DNA from: Smittium culicis
Lineage: Eukaryota; Kickxellomycota; Harpellomycetes; Harpellales; Legeriomycetaceae
Direction of reading: 5' to 3'
NCBI GenBank assembly: GCA_001970855.1
Contig: LSSN01001050.1
Span: 1-20,144 of the forward strand
Length of the DNA: 20,144 nucleotides
Of this stretch, positions 11,346 to 20,097 are shown in pieces. Each line of letters starts with the position of its first letter. Within the stretch, counting starts at the first letter, position 1. The notes below the pieces were generated by a model. That model searched no databases. It had not been told where the DNA came from and worked only from the letters and a program-made list of their open reading frames with translations. The position numbers and the translations under genes are program-made.

Positions 11346-11531
11346 AAAGTGGTATATCAATCTTGAACCAATGCCCAGTGGGTATGGAGCTTCTAGAGCG
11401 GCGGAGGGGGGTCGATTGAAAAATTATTTTTTTAATATTTTTTTAATTTTTTAAATATTTTTTGATAGTTTTTAGTATGATTTTAAATTATGTTTGATAA
11501 ACTCTCTGAGAAAAAAAAAGTGGTATACCAA
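11346..11531. repeat. 15-bp direct repeats flanking a G-rich pocket
   Basis: AAAGTGGTATAYCAA occurs at 11346-11360 and 11517-11531 (14 of 15 identical). The second copy contains the perfect palindrome TGGTATACCA; in the first it is changed by one C to T step. Between the copies are the second 21-base dispersed motif (11370-11390) and an unusual G-rich run (GCGGCGGAGGGGGGTCG, 11399-11415). The span of 186 bases is close to the lengths of the two MITE-like elements, so this may be another small insertion, but I see no terminal inverted repeats. Confidence 0.4.
11370..11390 (+). repeat. Dispersed 21-base motif, copy 2
   Basis: Matches 7412-7432 at 18 of 21 positions. It runs directly into the G-rich pocket, which copy 1 does not share clearly. 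It may be the terminal part of an eroded transposon. Confidence 0.5.
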
Positions 11532-11539
11532 CTCTTTAT

Positions 11540-11957
11540 TTTGATCAATATTTGGATAGTCTTTTATCATTATATTAGACTTTTGATCTTATAATGCTTT
11601 TTAAAGCTAATGGTTGTGATGGTGCTAGTTTTAGTTTCAAGTAGTGAATGCTAGATTTTATATGCGCATTAAATAATTAAGTATAGCTATAATTATGTTA
11701 AAAAAAATTATTGATTATTGATGTATTATATTATATAAAAATTAAAATCGAGAGGATAAAAAAGCAAGGATCATAGGAAAGAAATAGAAAAGTGATTGAT
11801 ATGGTGTTGCAATTAGTATAACTATTTGAATTCAATTGTATTCAAAAAATGGTATATGCTGTGAAAGAACTAAAATAAGCTTTACTTAATTAAAAACTTG
11901 AAATTTTATGATATTTCAATAGTTAGAGTTGTTAATTATGAAATTTTGAATCTATAA
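11540..11957. other. G-skewed AT-rich stretch without gene
   Basis: No intact frame. The plus strand has more G than C, as in the whole interval up to ERV1. All forward frames are broken by many stops, and two of them look equally protein-like, so no relic can be chosen. Confidence 0.4.
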
Positions 11958-12230
11958 TTGGAACATGTACAAAGCTGTTTGAATCGATTAGTATCGGCTT
12001 TAGAACTCGTAGAAAATTGGTTGATATGTTGATTAATTTTGGCTGATTCAAAAGAATCGAATTTGGGTATTGCTCATGTAATTCGGATTATAAAAAAAAA
12101 TTTTTTTTATAGAAATTGCTTGGGCGTTTTTTGCAATCGAATGAAGCTTTTAGAAATTGGATTGCAAAACCATGAATTGGCGAATTTAAGAAATGAAATT
12201 TGGATGTGGTATGAAAATACCTACGAGTAA
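11958..12230 (+). pseudogene. Possible decayed coding frame, unknown
   Basis: One plus-strand frame stays open for 91 codons apart from a single TGA at 12030-12032. It reads LEHVQSCLNRLVSALELVEN before the stop and includes GLQNHELANLRNEIWMWYEN near its end, then closes with TAA TAG. The amphipathic, mixed composition is more protein-like than most AT-rich noise. There is no ATG at its start, and an A9T8 run interrupts it (about 12092-12108). I do not recognise a family. It may be the remains of a gene inactivated by point mutation, or chance. Confidence 0.25.
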
Positions 12231-12239
12231 TAGTTATGA

Positions 12240-12930
12240 GGACTTGAGGTTCCGAAGAACATTTAATATCGATTTTAGACAGACTAGATTTAACGCGCTC
12301 CTAGAATGCATCGAAAGCTTTTAGATGTAATCACAGTGCTATTACAAAGCCCAAATAAGAAAAAAAAATAGTGACTTGTTTCCATAAGAAATTCAATAGT
12401 ATACTATCAAGGTAAATCAATTGTGAATATGCCTAAATTTTAAATTAAAGTTTAAAAGTATCCGCAAGTGGAGAAATAAAATTCAGACCTTTTCGACTAT
12501 GATGGAATGATTTGTTCAAAGAGTGTAAACGGGTAAAATAATTCTGGGCATAAGAAATGGCTGACTAATCAAAATAAATGAAAAAATAAAGTGTAGAAAA
12601 AAAAAAAGTACCGAAATTGATCCAATGATCATTTACTATAGGTATGGCTAAAATCATTTTATTATAATAGCGTAGATATGGGAGTAGTAATTGGCTTACT
12701 AATGGATTTATAAAGGTAGTTTGGCGAATAAAAATAAGATGAATAAAAGATATTTATCTTGGCAAGTATAAAGCAAAGTTGGAGCATTAGAATGGAGCTA
12801 TTAAATCGACATTTTCTTCTAAAAGCTAGATTTTAGGTTTGAATAGTAGAAACATCAATATAATCAAATTCACGAGCTATTGCTAAAAAAAAAAATAGAA
12901 AGACGACTTCAGATTTGTAAGAATAGATAG
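12240..12930. other. Upstream region of ERV1, no gene seen
   Basis: About 700 bases without an intact frame. The plus strand is strongly G-skewed: 12661-12720 has 15 G and 3 C. All frames carry frequent stops. An in-frame TAG sits 12 bases before the ERV1 start. No clear TATA box or C-rich leader is visible, unlike upstream of the carrier gene. Confidence 0.5.
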
Positions 12931-12939
12931 TGTAAAAGA

Positions 12940-13509
12940 ATGGTACAGGAAGCAAGTGGAGAAAAGCCATGTAGGGTATGCGATCAATTCAAAACCTGGA
13001 CAGCGAAAAAAAAGCAAGAGCAAAAGGAGAGCAAAGATGTTGACAGGAGCGCGAAAGATCAAAAAGAGGTGGCAGCTAATAGAGACGATGCTCGGAATGT
13101 CAAACTATCAGAGGAGGTAAATAAGGACAAGCAACTTCCAGCAGCGTATACGGCGTGTCCTCCAGATTCTTTGGAGCTAGGGAGATCGACGTGGACGTTC
13201 TTACATACGATGGCGGCGTATTACCCGGAAGAGCCAACAAAAGTGCAGAAGGACAATATGACTAATTTCATAAATTCGTTTTCGTGGGTTTACCCGTGCG
13301 GGCCCTGTGCAAGTCATTTACGCAAGGAGATTCGAAAAAACCCGCCTAAAGTAGAATCAAATCTCGCTTTGTCTCAATGGTTTTGCTACACGCACAATAA
13401 AGTGAATAAGATTCTTGGTAAGCCGGAGTTCGATTGTACGCAAGTTTTCACTAGGTGGAGAGATGGGCCAAGTGACGGGCGCTGTGATTGGGGAATGGAT
13501 GAAGAGTAG
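12940..13509 (+). CDS. ERV1: FAD-linked sulfhydryl oxidase, Erv1/ALR family
   Basis: This 189-residue intronless gene encodes the oxidase that re-oxidises Mia40 in the mitochondrial intermembrane space and passes electrons to cytochrome c or oxygen. The N-terminal shuttle pair is C11-x-x-C14 (KPCRVC). A charged Lys/Glu/Asp-rich linker runs from about 15 to 70. The FAD-binding Erv1 domain starts near 79 with LGRSTWTFLHTMAAYYPEEP (W85, H89). The active-site pair is YPCGPC (C120, C123). Then come W147, the FAD-contacting HNKVNKILGKP (152-162), and the structural pair C166/C182. The N-terminal shuttle fits fungi and animals. No classical presequence is expected, since family members enter by the Mia40 pathway. 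The start is fixed by an in-frame TAG 12 bases upstream. G+C is far above the flanks (28 of 60 at 13201-13260). Family assignment is secure. Confidence 0.95.
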   Translation: MVQEASGEKPCRVCDQFKTWTAKKKQEQKESKDVDRSAKDQKEVAANRDDARNVKLSEEVNKDKQLPAAYTACPPDSLELGRSTWTFLHTMAAYYPEEPTKVQKDNMTNFINSFSWVYPCGPCASHLRKEIRKNPPKVESNLALSQWFCYTHNKVNKILGKPEFDCTQVFTRWRDGPSDGRCDWGMDEE

Positions 13510-13565
13510 AGATTTTTCATACAGATACGATAACTATTTGTTTGGAACTGCGTCTATTTTATTAA

Positions 13566-13571
13566 AATAAA
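13566..13571 (+). terminator. Possible polyadenylation signal of ERV1
   Basis: AATAAA lies 57 bases after the ERV1 stop codon in an A/T-rich context. The motif is common by chance in DNA of this composition, so the call rests on position only. Confidence 0.3.
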
Positions 13572-14040
13572 AAGATTTCTAATAAGCTTTTTAATATGGC
13601 AGAGTATTCTATTTTGTGTCTGTATTGTCAAATTGGAATGTTGGGTAGTCATTTATTAAACTCAAAAACTAAATTTTTACATGCAGGTCAGCTTGGCCAA
13701 ATAGTATATTTGCTATTTAATTAATAACTAGAAACATTAAAATACACTTTTGATATAGCTATACATACTATTCTTTAACTTTTTAATCTATGATATTCGG
13801 GGCCAATTATAAAATGTTAATACATTTAACATAATAACATACAATATTGATTTGGATTATACTCAACCGTTTTTTGATGTGAGATATAGTTTAGTATATG
13901 TAGGCTTACATACTATGATCTTGGTGAAAGTAAAAAAAAATTTCCATTAAAGATGAGTTGATTTTATTAGTAGAGTGCTACTGTACATGTTGTATCTACA
14001 ATACCTAAATTAGCATACGCGCATATTGTAAAAAATAAAA
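13572..14040. other. AT-rich stretch between ERV1 and the GC island
   Basis: No gene is supported. It holds the ERV1 3' region and ordinary AT-rich sequence up to a sharp rise in G+C near 14041 (TGTCCCGGGC). Confidence 0.5.
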
Positions 14041-14640
14041 TGTCCCGGGCTTTAAAGCAATGCGGATTATTTTTTTATTGCAGGTTTCTCAGTGTAGTTA
14101 TCAAGCTTTAAGTTTGGCATCTTGATAAATCGGATTCCATTTGGTGGAGAAGTGCGGATGTTATCGGCAGATGCGAGTAAGACTAACTGTTTTTGGAGGC
14201 ATTTGTTGTTGGGTAAACTAAGCCAATGGGAATTGGTTTTCAGTCAAGGGTTATATCCTTTGAAACGAAATTAAAGCTTGTTGTAAGAAGCATTTGGTTA
14301 TCTGGAACCGTTTTTCTCAGGATCCTAGCGATGGCAGTGGGCATATGTGAGTGCTAGTCCTGGTCAGGCGCTGAATCTGCACATCCAAAATACATGAGCA
14401 GAAAAAGTGGTGGTAAATAATTCAGGGCAGCAGCGTAATTTAGCGTCTCAGAATAAATTCGTTGTGCCTAGTGTATAGAGCCCGTTTAGTGCTGTGCCAC
14501 TTCTGTGGGCCAGTCAGTGTATAGGAAAAACACACGCTTACAGATCATTGGATGGAATCAAGCAGCTGGTACCGGTGATGACATTTTACAGCCTTATTTA
14601 GTGGTGGCTGGCTAGCTCGATTTATTGAATGCTACTTTTT
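14041..14640 (+). pseudogene. GC-elevated island, possible decayed gene
   Basis: About 600 bases have clearly higher G+C than the flanks (29 of 60 on 14341-14400) but no intact frame on either strand. One plus-strand frame is open for 58 codons (14098-14271) without an initiating ATG at its head. It contains GGEVRMLSADASKTNCFWRH and LLLGKLSQWELVFSQGLYPL. The same frame continues to about 14640 with seven stops and stretches such as ASPGQALNLHIQ and YRSLDGIKQLVPVMTFYSLI. A TTTTTTTATTGCAG acceptor-like site lies just before it (14070-14083). I do not recognise the product. A pseudogene, a remnant of a transposon or a structured non-coding RNA would each explain the composition. Confidence 0.3.
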
Positions 14641-15180
14641 TTTTTTGATAAAATGAGTCTGATGCGCTTTTATTGGTATAATAGATGACAAATCCCGAGT
14701 TGTAGAGAATAAAAGGGATGTCATCCCGATTACAGCCAGATTTGGTGATTCTTAAATCCAAGAATCAGTATAGCAAAACAGAGCAATCAAAAGGCGCCTA
14801 TGATCATTGTTTGTTAGCTATTCAATCTCAGCTTTACTCAAATACTTATATTACTCTCTCTCTCTTCAGCTCCCCAATCTTAAAGCTCAAACCAAACTTG
14901 CTCATTCAATCATTTCCTTTAAACTTATATCCTGCAATTACCATTCACCAACTGCTTTCAAAAACTTAGAAATAAAAATGCCTGATTACACTTCATTCCT
15001 TTAATGCTTCCTCCATATCAAAACTCTTTAATTATCTTATTTGTACATCTCCCTTCCTTTAGAATATCCCCACCCCCAATATAGCTATAAATAATACTTT
15101 CGCCTTCAATACTATATCCTTCCTCAAACGCTAGACAATAAACTAAAAAAGGGGCCTTGTTTTTGGTATTTTTTCAAATA
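14641..15180 (+). other. Spacer and C-rich 5' region of the carrier gene
   Basis: After a poly-T run (14635-14646) the strand bias flips. From about 14,830 the plus strand is rich in C and poor in G: 14881-14940 has 15 C and 3 G. Frames of 65-83 codons here (14718-14969 and 14807-15004) lack any family resemblance and mostly reflect the CT-rich composition. The stretch probably holds the promoter and leader of the carrier gene. Confidence 0.5.
15086..15093 (+). promoter_or_regulatory. Possible TATA box of the carrier gene
   Basis: TATAAATA lies 87 bases before the carrier ATG, directly after a CCCCACCCCC tract and before pyrimidine-rich sequence (CTTTCGCCTTCAATAC) that could hold the transcription start. 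Chance occurrence in AT-rich DNA cannot be excluded. Confidence 0.35.
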
Positions 15181-16756
15181 ATGAAAAATATACGGGATAG
15201 CATATTTCAAAACCCTTCTGTTAAGCAATATATATATGGTACTCTATCCTTTAACTTTCATTATTCCCAGTTTCTCCTTAATATTTACTTAAAATCTCAA
15301 CTTCTCGCATCATCAAGGATGGCTCCTAATCTCTCCTCTCCTCGTTTTTTTTTGTGCCATTTTTTACAATTATAGATAATAGAATATGGATGTCCGCCAC
15401 CTCTGCCGCTGTAAGCGGCGTTGTAACCGGATACCCCTTCGATTCAATTAAAACTAGAATGCAGGCTTACCACTACTCTTCAATCATTCGCTGCACCAAA
15501 ATAACACTACGAGAAGAAGGGTTCTTTGGTTTATACAGAGGTTTGTTATTTTTTTTCTTTCGCTATAATCTTGTATTTTATTATTGATGCCCTTTTTTTT
15601 TCTTTATCATACTTATTTCCATTCGAAATATATTAGGAATATTACCACCATTGTTCACTGTTGCAATGACAAAATCAATGTCTTTCACAATATATGAAAC
15701 TATGAAAAAGAAAATTGCAAATGTTCTCCACAAAGACAGTAATAATTTTACCTTATTTGTATTTTGAGCTTTTTACAAACTTAACTCCAAATATAATCGC
15801 ATTTATTTTACACTGCATATAACTTTCTAAAATTTATTAACCCTTTTTAAAAATTATATAAAATTAGATCCAGCACCAAAAAACCTAAATTATATACTTT
15901 ACTCGACTTTTTTATCTGGCGGTGTATCCGGCGCATTTGTCGCAGTTGCCACCTGCCCTTTAGAGTTTGTTAAAATCCACATGCAACTATCCCGTCTAAT
16001 ACATAAAGAACAACTCGAAAAGATTGCTAGGCTAAAAACTGAAATTTCTAAAAAAAATGCTTATGACATTCCAAAATCAAGCCCTAATTCAATTTCAAGT
16101 TTAAAAAAGCAAATAGCTGCCACTGAAAATAGCTGCGGAATAAAAAATAACACTGAATTTAAATCTTCTAACATTAACTCTGCAAAAAATATTATCCAAA
16201 ATCGCGGTTTAATCGGCCTCTATACCGGTATAAATATTCATGTTGGTAAGAATTTACTTTTTTTTTAATATTCCTTTTACCCCCTTCTACCAATTCCTCA
16301 GCACTTCCCTCTATATTTCTTTAAACCCATTACTCATACTTTTTTCTTATCGTGACCGTTAAAAAAAAATTTTTTTTAGTAAGAGATTTCTTAGGAACTG
16401 GTATTTATTTTTCCACCTACGAAGCTACAAAAGAGATATTCAGGAAATTATCCAAATCCGAGAACACAGGTCCTATTGCTCACTCATTGGCTGGTGGTTG
16501 CTGTGGTATCTTTGCCTGGTTAATAATATTTCCAATAGATCTAGTCAAATCGGTGTACCAAAAAAATCTATTAACCGATCCTACATCTTCTAGAAACTAT
16601 CTCAAATGCTTCAACCAAATCAAAAATACCTATGGAATAAAGGGATTCTATCGTGGGATCGGCGTCACTCTGTTTAGAGCATTCCCATTACACGCTCTAA
16701 ATTTTACTGTTTATGAATACATGCGCGAAAAAATTTCCCACTACTACAAAAACTAA
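15181..16756 (+). CDS. Mitochondrial carrier family (SLC25) protein, five exons
   Basis: Exons are 15181-15238, 15376-15540, 15637-15738, 15868-16245 and 16380-16756. The joined frame is 1080 bases, or 359 residues, and all four introns are phase 1. The product should be an inner-membrane solute carrier with six transmembrane helices in three repeats. The signatures are YPFDSIKTRMQ (P40, D42, K45, R47), CPLEFVKIHMQ (P139, E141, K144) and FPIDLVKSVYQ (P286, D288, K291). The usual last basic residue is His in repeat 2 and Val in repeat 3. RDFLGTGIYFSTYE (236-249) and RAFPLHALNF (334-343) recall the carnitine/basic amino acid group (SLC25A20/29/45-like), but the substrate cannot be read from this. 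A Lys/Ser/Asn-rich insert (about 149-215) enlarges the second matrix loop, so the protein is longer than the usual 300 or so residues. The start is the only ATG before the first repeat. Confidence 0.92.
15239..15375 (+). other. Carrier intron 1 (137 bases)
   Basis: Donor GTACTC, acceptor TTATAG, phase 1. The splice makes Asp20 from G plus AT. CTCCTAAT (15323-15330), followed by a strong pyrimidine tract, is a likely branch region. The intron itself is open in the frame of exon 1 until its last bases (TAG at 15373-15375), so failure to splice would add an unrelated peptide and then a stop. Confidence 0.85.
15541..15636 (+). other. Carrier intron 2 (96 bases)
   Basis: Donor GTTTGT, acceptor TATTAG, phase 1. 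Splicing restores LYRG-ILPPLFTV, the standard carrier sequence at the end of the first matrix loop. Confidence 0.88.
15739..15867 (+). other. Carrier intron 3 (129 bases)
   Basis: Donor GTAATA, acceptor AAATTAG, phase 1. This donor joins LHKD-N-PAPKNLNYILYS in one frame. The alternative GTATTT at 15759 would put the next exon out of frame, so it is rejected. Confidence 0.85.
16246..16379 (+). other. Carrier intron 4 (134 bases)
   Basis: Donor GTAAGA, acceptor TTTTTTAG, phase 1. It joins GINIHV to VRDFLGTGIYF. Without splicing the frame meets TAA at 16267-16269. Confidence 0.88.
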
Positions 16757-18080
16757 CACATTTCTTTTTCTGCTCAGAGCTCCTAATTCTGTTCTCATTT
16801 TTATTAATCGTTATTTCAAAGATTACTTAGCGCACTCATACTCAACCATTAAATTATAAAAAAACAAGTTTTCATCCCAAAGTAGAAAAAGGATTAATAG
16901 ATTTTATGCAAAAAAATAAATATCAACGTCAGAACACTATAAACAGTCTATAGTTATGTATAAGTAACTTGAATGCATTCTCAACTTATTTTTGATATAA
17001 TAAAATTCTACTAATCGCCACTGTGTAGAAAATAAGTTCACTTGAATGTTAACTCAGAATCGCCACCTATTCCCATTCTTGCTTTCAAACCAAAATAAAT
17101 TAGCTATAGTAGGCTAACAATAAACATCCTGGATTCATTGCTCTTTATAGCTACAATATATTTTCACCAAAAATTAATATCAATCCATACTATCATGGAT
17201 TTCTGCCCCTCTGTACACGTATGAATTCGCGCTATATTCTTTGACATTTACTTATACATTTACTCATTAGATATAAATACTAGACTTTGCTTCTTATCTT
17301 AATTTAATATTTATAAATAAATGCTTCAATTTAAAATTATACTTCAGTATCGGCTATTTCATGAAAGTTATAACATACTTATAATTGTATTAAATCTCCC
17401 TCTCCAATTTAATCATTGGGATTTTTCATTAAGGTGAATCAAAATGATCAAAGATCTTCTAAAAATTTTAAAAATAAGTTATTGGTAATCGTTAAATTTC
17501 CTGTTTCTGTTCTACAATAAAACTCCTAATTTCCTTTCCTCTTTATATTTAGTATATTATCTGATAATCCAAACAATCCCTTCCCCTCAGTGAGCAGAAT
17601 CCGAAGTAATACGCATTTTCACACATATCCAGAATTTCGACCTATTTTGAAAGTAAATTATTCAAAATTGTGCTGGCATTAAAGATTCTAAAACGAGAAT
17701 GGTCTCGGGAAAAAAATTAAATAAGTAATAAAAATTTTAAAAAAATACCTAAGCCTATATATTATCTAAGGCTAACTAGCTACTAATCACATAAAATAAA
17801 AATTAAAGAAATCAATATGAGCAAAATGTTTAGTTTTTAGTCTCCTATACAGATTTCGTAGTCTATATTTATGGCATTATGGTATTTAACTTTGGGTTAT
17901 TTATATAGAATGTATCATAAAATCCGACAATGAAAAAAATAAAAGTCGCTCAGAGAATTTCCAAAACAGTTCAACTACTCCGAGGAATTCCTATTATTAA
18001 AATCATTTCACGTTATTAAATAATTGAATTTTTTTTATTAGTTTATTATTTGGAATTATATTTTCATAGTTAAATATAAT
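16757..18080. other. Gene-less stretch downstream of the carrier
   Basis: No gene is supported. C remains more frequent than G on the plus strand to about 17.3 kb (17041-17100 has 16 C and 5 G), and the bias then fades. A short ATG-started run (MDFCPSVH, from 17195) ends at a GTATGA that could be a splice donor, but no following exon could be matched. Confidence 0.5.
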
Positions 18081-19399
18081 GCAAATATCACTTATTAATT
18101 AGAATAGTTTGATCCTTGGGTAAGCAATATAAAAAATTGGTAAAAAAAAAATAAGCCAGCCACACTACGAATTCTTCGGCATAGCAAGAACTTTGAAAAT
18201 ACTGGGAGATAAATAAGGGTGGTAGTTTTTTAAAAGAGTTGGTAAAAAAATTTTTATGCGTATCTTTAAAACAAATTCCACCTAAAAGTGCAATCAACCA
18301 TAGCTAAGCCCACCGATGTACAATTTACCAAACACCGTAATAATTCATACGATGCATAAAACAAGTATTGCGTTCCAAAGAAAAAAAGAAATGAAACATT
18401 TTAATAATTAATAGAAATCGACATATGAGAATCAAATTAACCCAAAATAAAAACTAAATTACTCGCAGCTAGAATCGAAACAGTTCTGGATAATACATTC
18501 ACCTAAGAAAACTCTTTGCCGCAGCAAGACGCTATTGATGTGTAAGCTTTAAAACTAAATATAAAATTATTTAGCTCGAGAAAGTATATTTACCTCACTA
18601 ATTATCTACTTTATACTGAGTTTTTTATTAGATGGTACAAGTTCATAATATCATTTTATTGAAAAGTAACAGTCAATTTAATTCTTACACTCAATATCAC
18701 ATTATAAAATACAATTTTTCCCAGCTATAGAGCCTCGCATACAACCCTGGTGGATCACTAAATTCTAACGATAAATCTCCAATCGATCAGGTACAACTTG
18801 AACAAACACAAATTTTTATAAAAAAAGAAGTATCCAACTTTTAAAACATAACAGTAATTATTAATCGTTCAAATGCTAGACTTGAAGTATTGCTATTTGT
18901 ATATTATTTAAATAAATTCTGGAATCGAAAATTTAAACCAGCCAAATATAATAAAAAAAAGTATATACATTTATATATAAACCAGTTGATGGTAAAAGTA
19001 AAAGGAAAAAAACTAGCATTTTAATATGGGATGGGAAAATGTTTATTAGTCAAAAAATTTGACCAATGGAAAGACATATTTACTATTTCGAGAAAAAAAA
19101 CCCCCCATAATTACAAAGATAAAATGCTACAAATTGATCGATAGTTTATATAACAAATAAACCTAAATTATTGATTCACTAATTATATTTCATGCAAAAT
19201 TCTGCCCTGACAAATCAGTAGATGTGATAGATTGATTTCTCTCAGTTATCTAAACTTCATTTGATGCACAGGTCCTTTTTTTTTTCCAGTTTGCTATAAC
19301 AAGTTTCTCTAAATTTTAGTCGTGGTTCATCTTTTTTTGAACTTATTTTATAAGTATTCAGGAGAATTTGTCTTATTGACTAATCTTTGGCTAGGAACG
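18081..19399. other. Gene-less stretch before the terminal repeats
   Basis: AT-rich sequence with slightly GC-richer spots at 18470-18550 and 18720-18800. A 69-codon minus-strand frame (18297-18088) has no ATG and a Phe-rich composition, so it is not called. No tRNA or other RNA gene was seen. Confidence 0.5.
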
Positions 19400-19412
19400 A
19401 GAACACAGAGAA
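19400..19412 (+). repeat. 13-base motif shared with the terminal repeats
   Basis: AGAACACAGAGAA occurs here and again at 19770-19782 and 19958-19970 inside the two terminal repeat copies. It may mark an older, mostly eroded relative of the repeat, or a shared binding site. Confidence 0.5.
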
Positions 19413-19726
19413 CCTGCTGCAGCTTTTTTGTTTACTACAAATAGTTAATTCGTTCTATTAATTTAGGGCGATTAACAATATGTTGTGGTAGGGGTTTGTT
19501 GGGCTATCATCAGAATAAATTTAAGTTAAAAATAAAATTTACAATGTAATATTCCAAAAAGATAATCAATCTAAATATACGCTATGTTACTCTAATATGT
19601 GGTTGATGCAAATTGAGCTTTTGACCTGCTTTTGATTTGAGTATTGGTTATTTGATTCTAAAATAATAAATTTTATTGCAATTTTTCTCTAGATTGTTTT
19701 TAAAGATAAAGCTAAAATAAGACACA

Positions 19727-20097
19727 CTCTCTCTCACTTGGAAAATATTTTCTTTCAAGCGGCCCTATCAGAACACAGAGAATTATTGATTTTTTTATAC
19801 ACTTAGAAATTTTTGGAAATTAGTCTATTTTTTACACTTTTTTGTCATATTTCGTTAATAAAATCGTTTATAACATCAATACCGTTGCCGACACGGCATC
19901 AATCATTAAACTCTCTCTCTCTCACTTGGAAAATATTTTCTTTCAAGCGGCCCTATCAGAACACAGAGAATTATTAATTTTTTTATACACTTAGAAATTT
20001 TTGAAAATTAGTCTATTTTTTACACTTTTTTGTCATATTTCGTTAATAAAATCGTTTATAACATCAATACCGTTGCCGATACGGCATCAATCATTAA
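19727..20097. repeat. 188-bp-period tandem repeat, two copies
   Basis: Copy 1 is 19727-19909 and copy 2 is 19915-20097, each 183 bases, starting in a CT run and ending CATCAATCATTAA. They differ at only three positions: 19788 G against 19976 A, 19816 G against 20004 A, and 19892 C against 20080 T. There are no indels. Each contains AAGCGGCCCTATCAG, the motif AGAACACAGAGAA, and a small hairpin TGCCG-AYA-CGGCA near the end. No coding potential was seen. The assembly stops 47 bases later, so more copies may exist. Confidence 0.95.

Noticed and set aside
14573..14660. Box C/D snoRNA: GTGATGA followed by CTGA about 80 bases on
   Set aside because: The boxes are short and common, no terminal stem closes them, and a long T run sits inside the candidate.
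14718..15004. Two overlapping plus-strand frames of 83 and 65 codons
   Set aside because: They lie in the CT-rich leader of the carrier gene, read as Ser/Leu/Pro-rich sequence and have no family match.
18088..18297. 69-codon minus-strand frame
   Set aside because: It starts at TTG, is rich in Phe runs from poly-A tracts, and has no supporting context.
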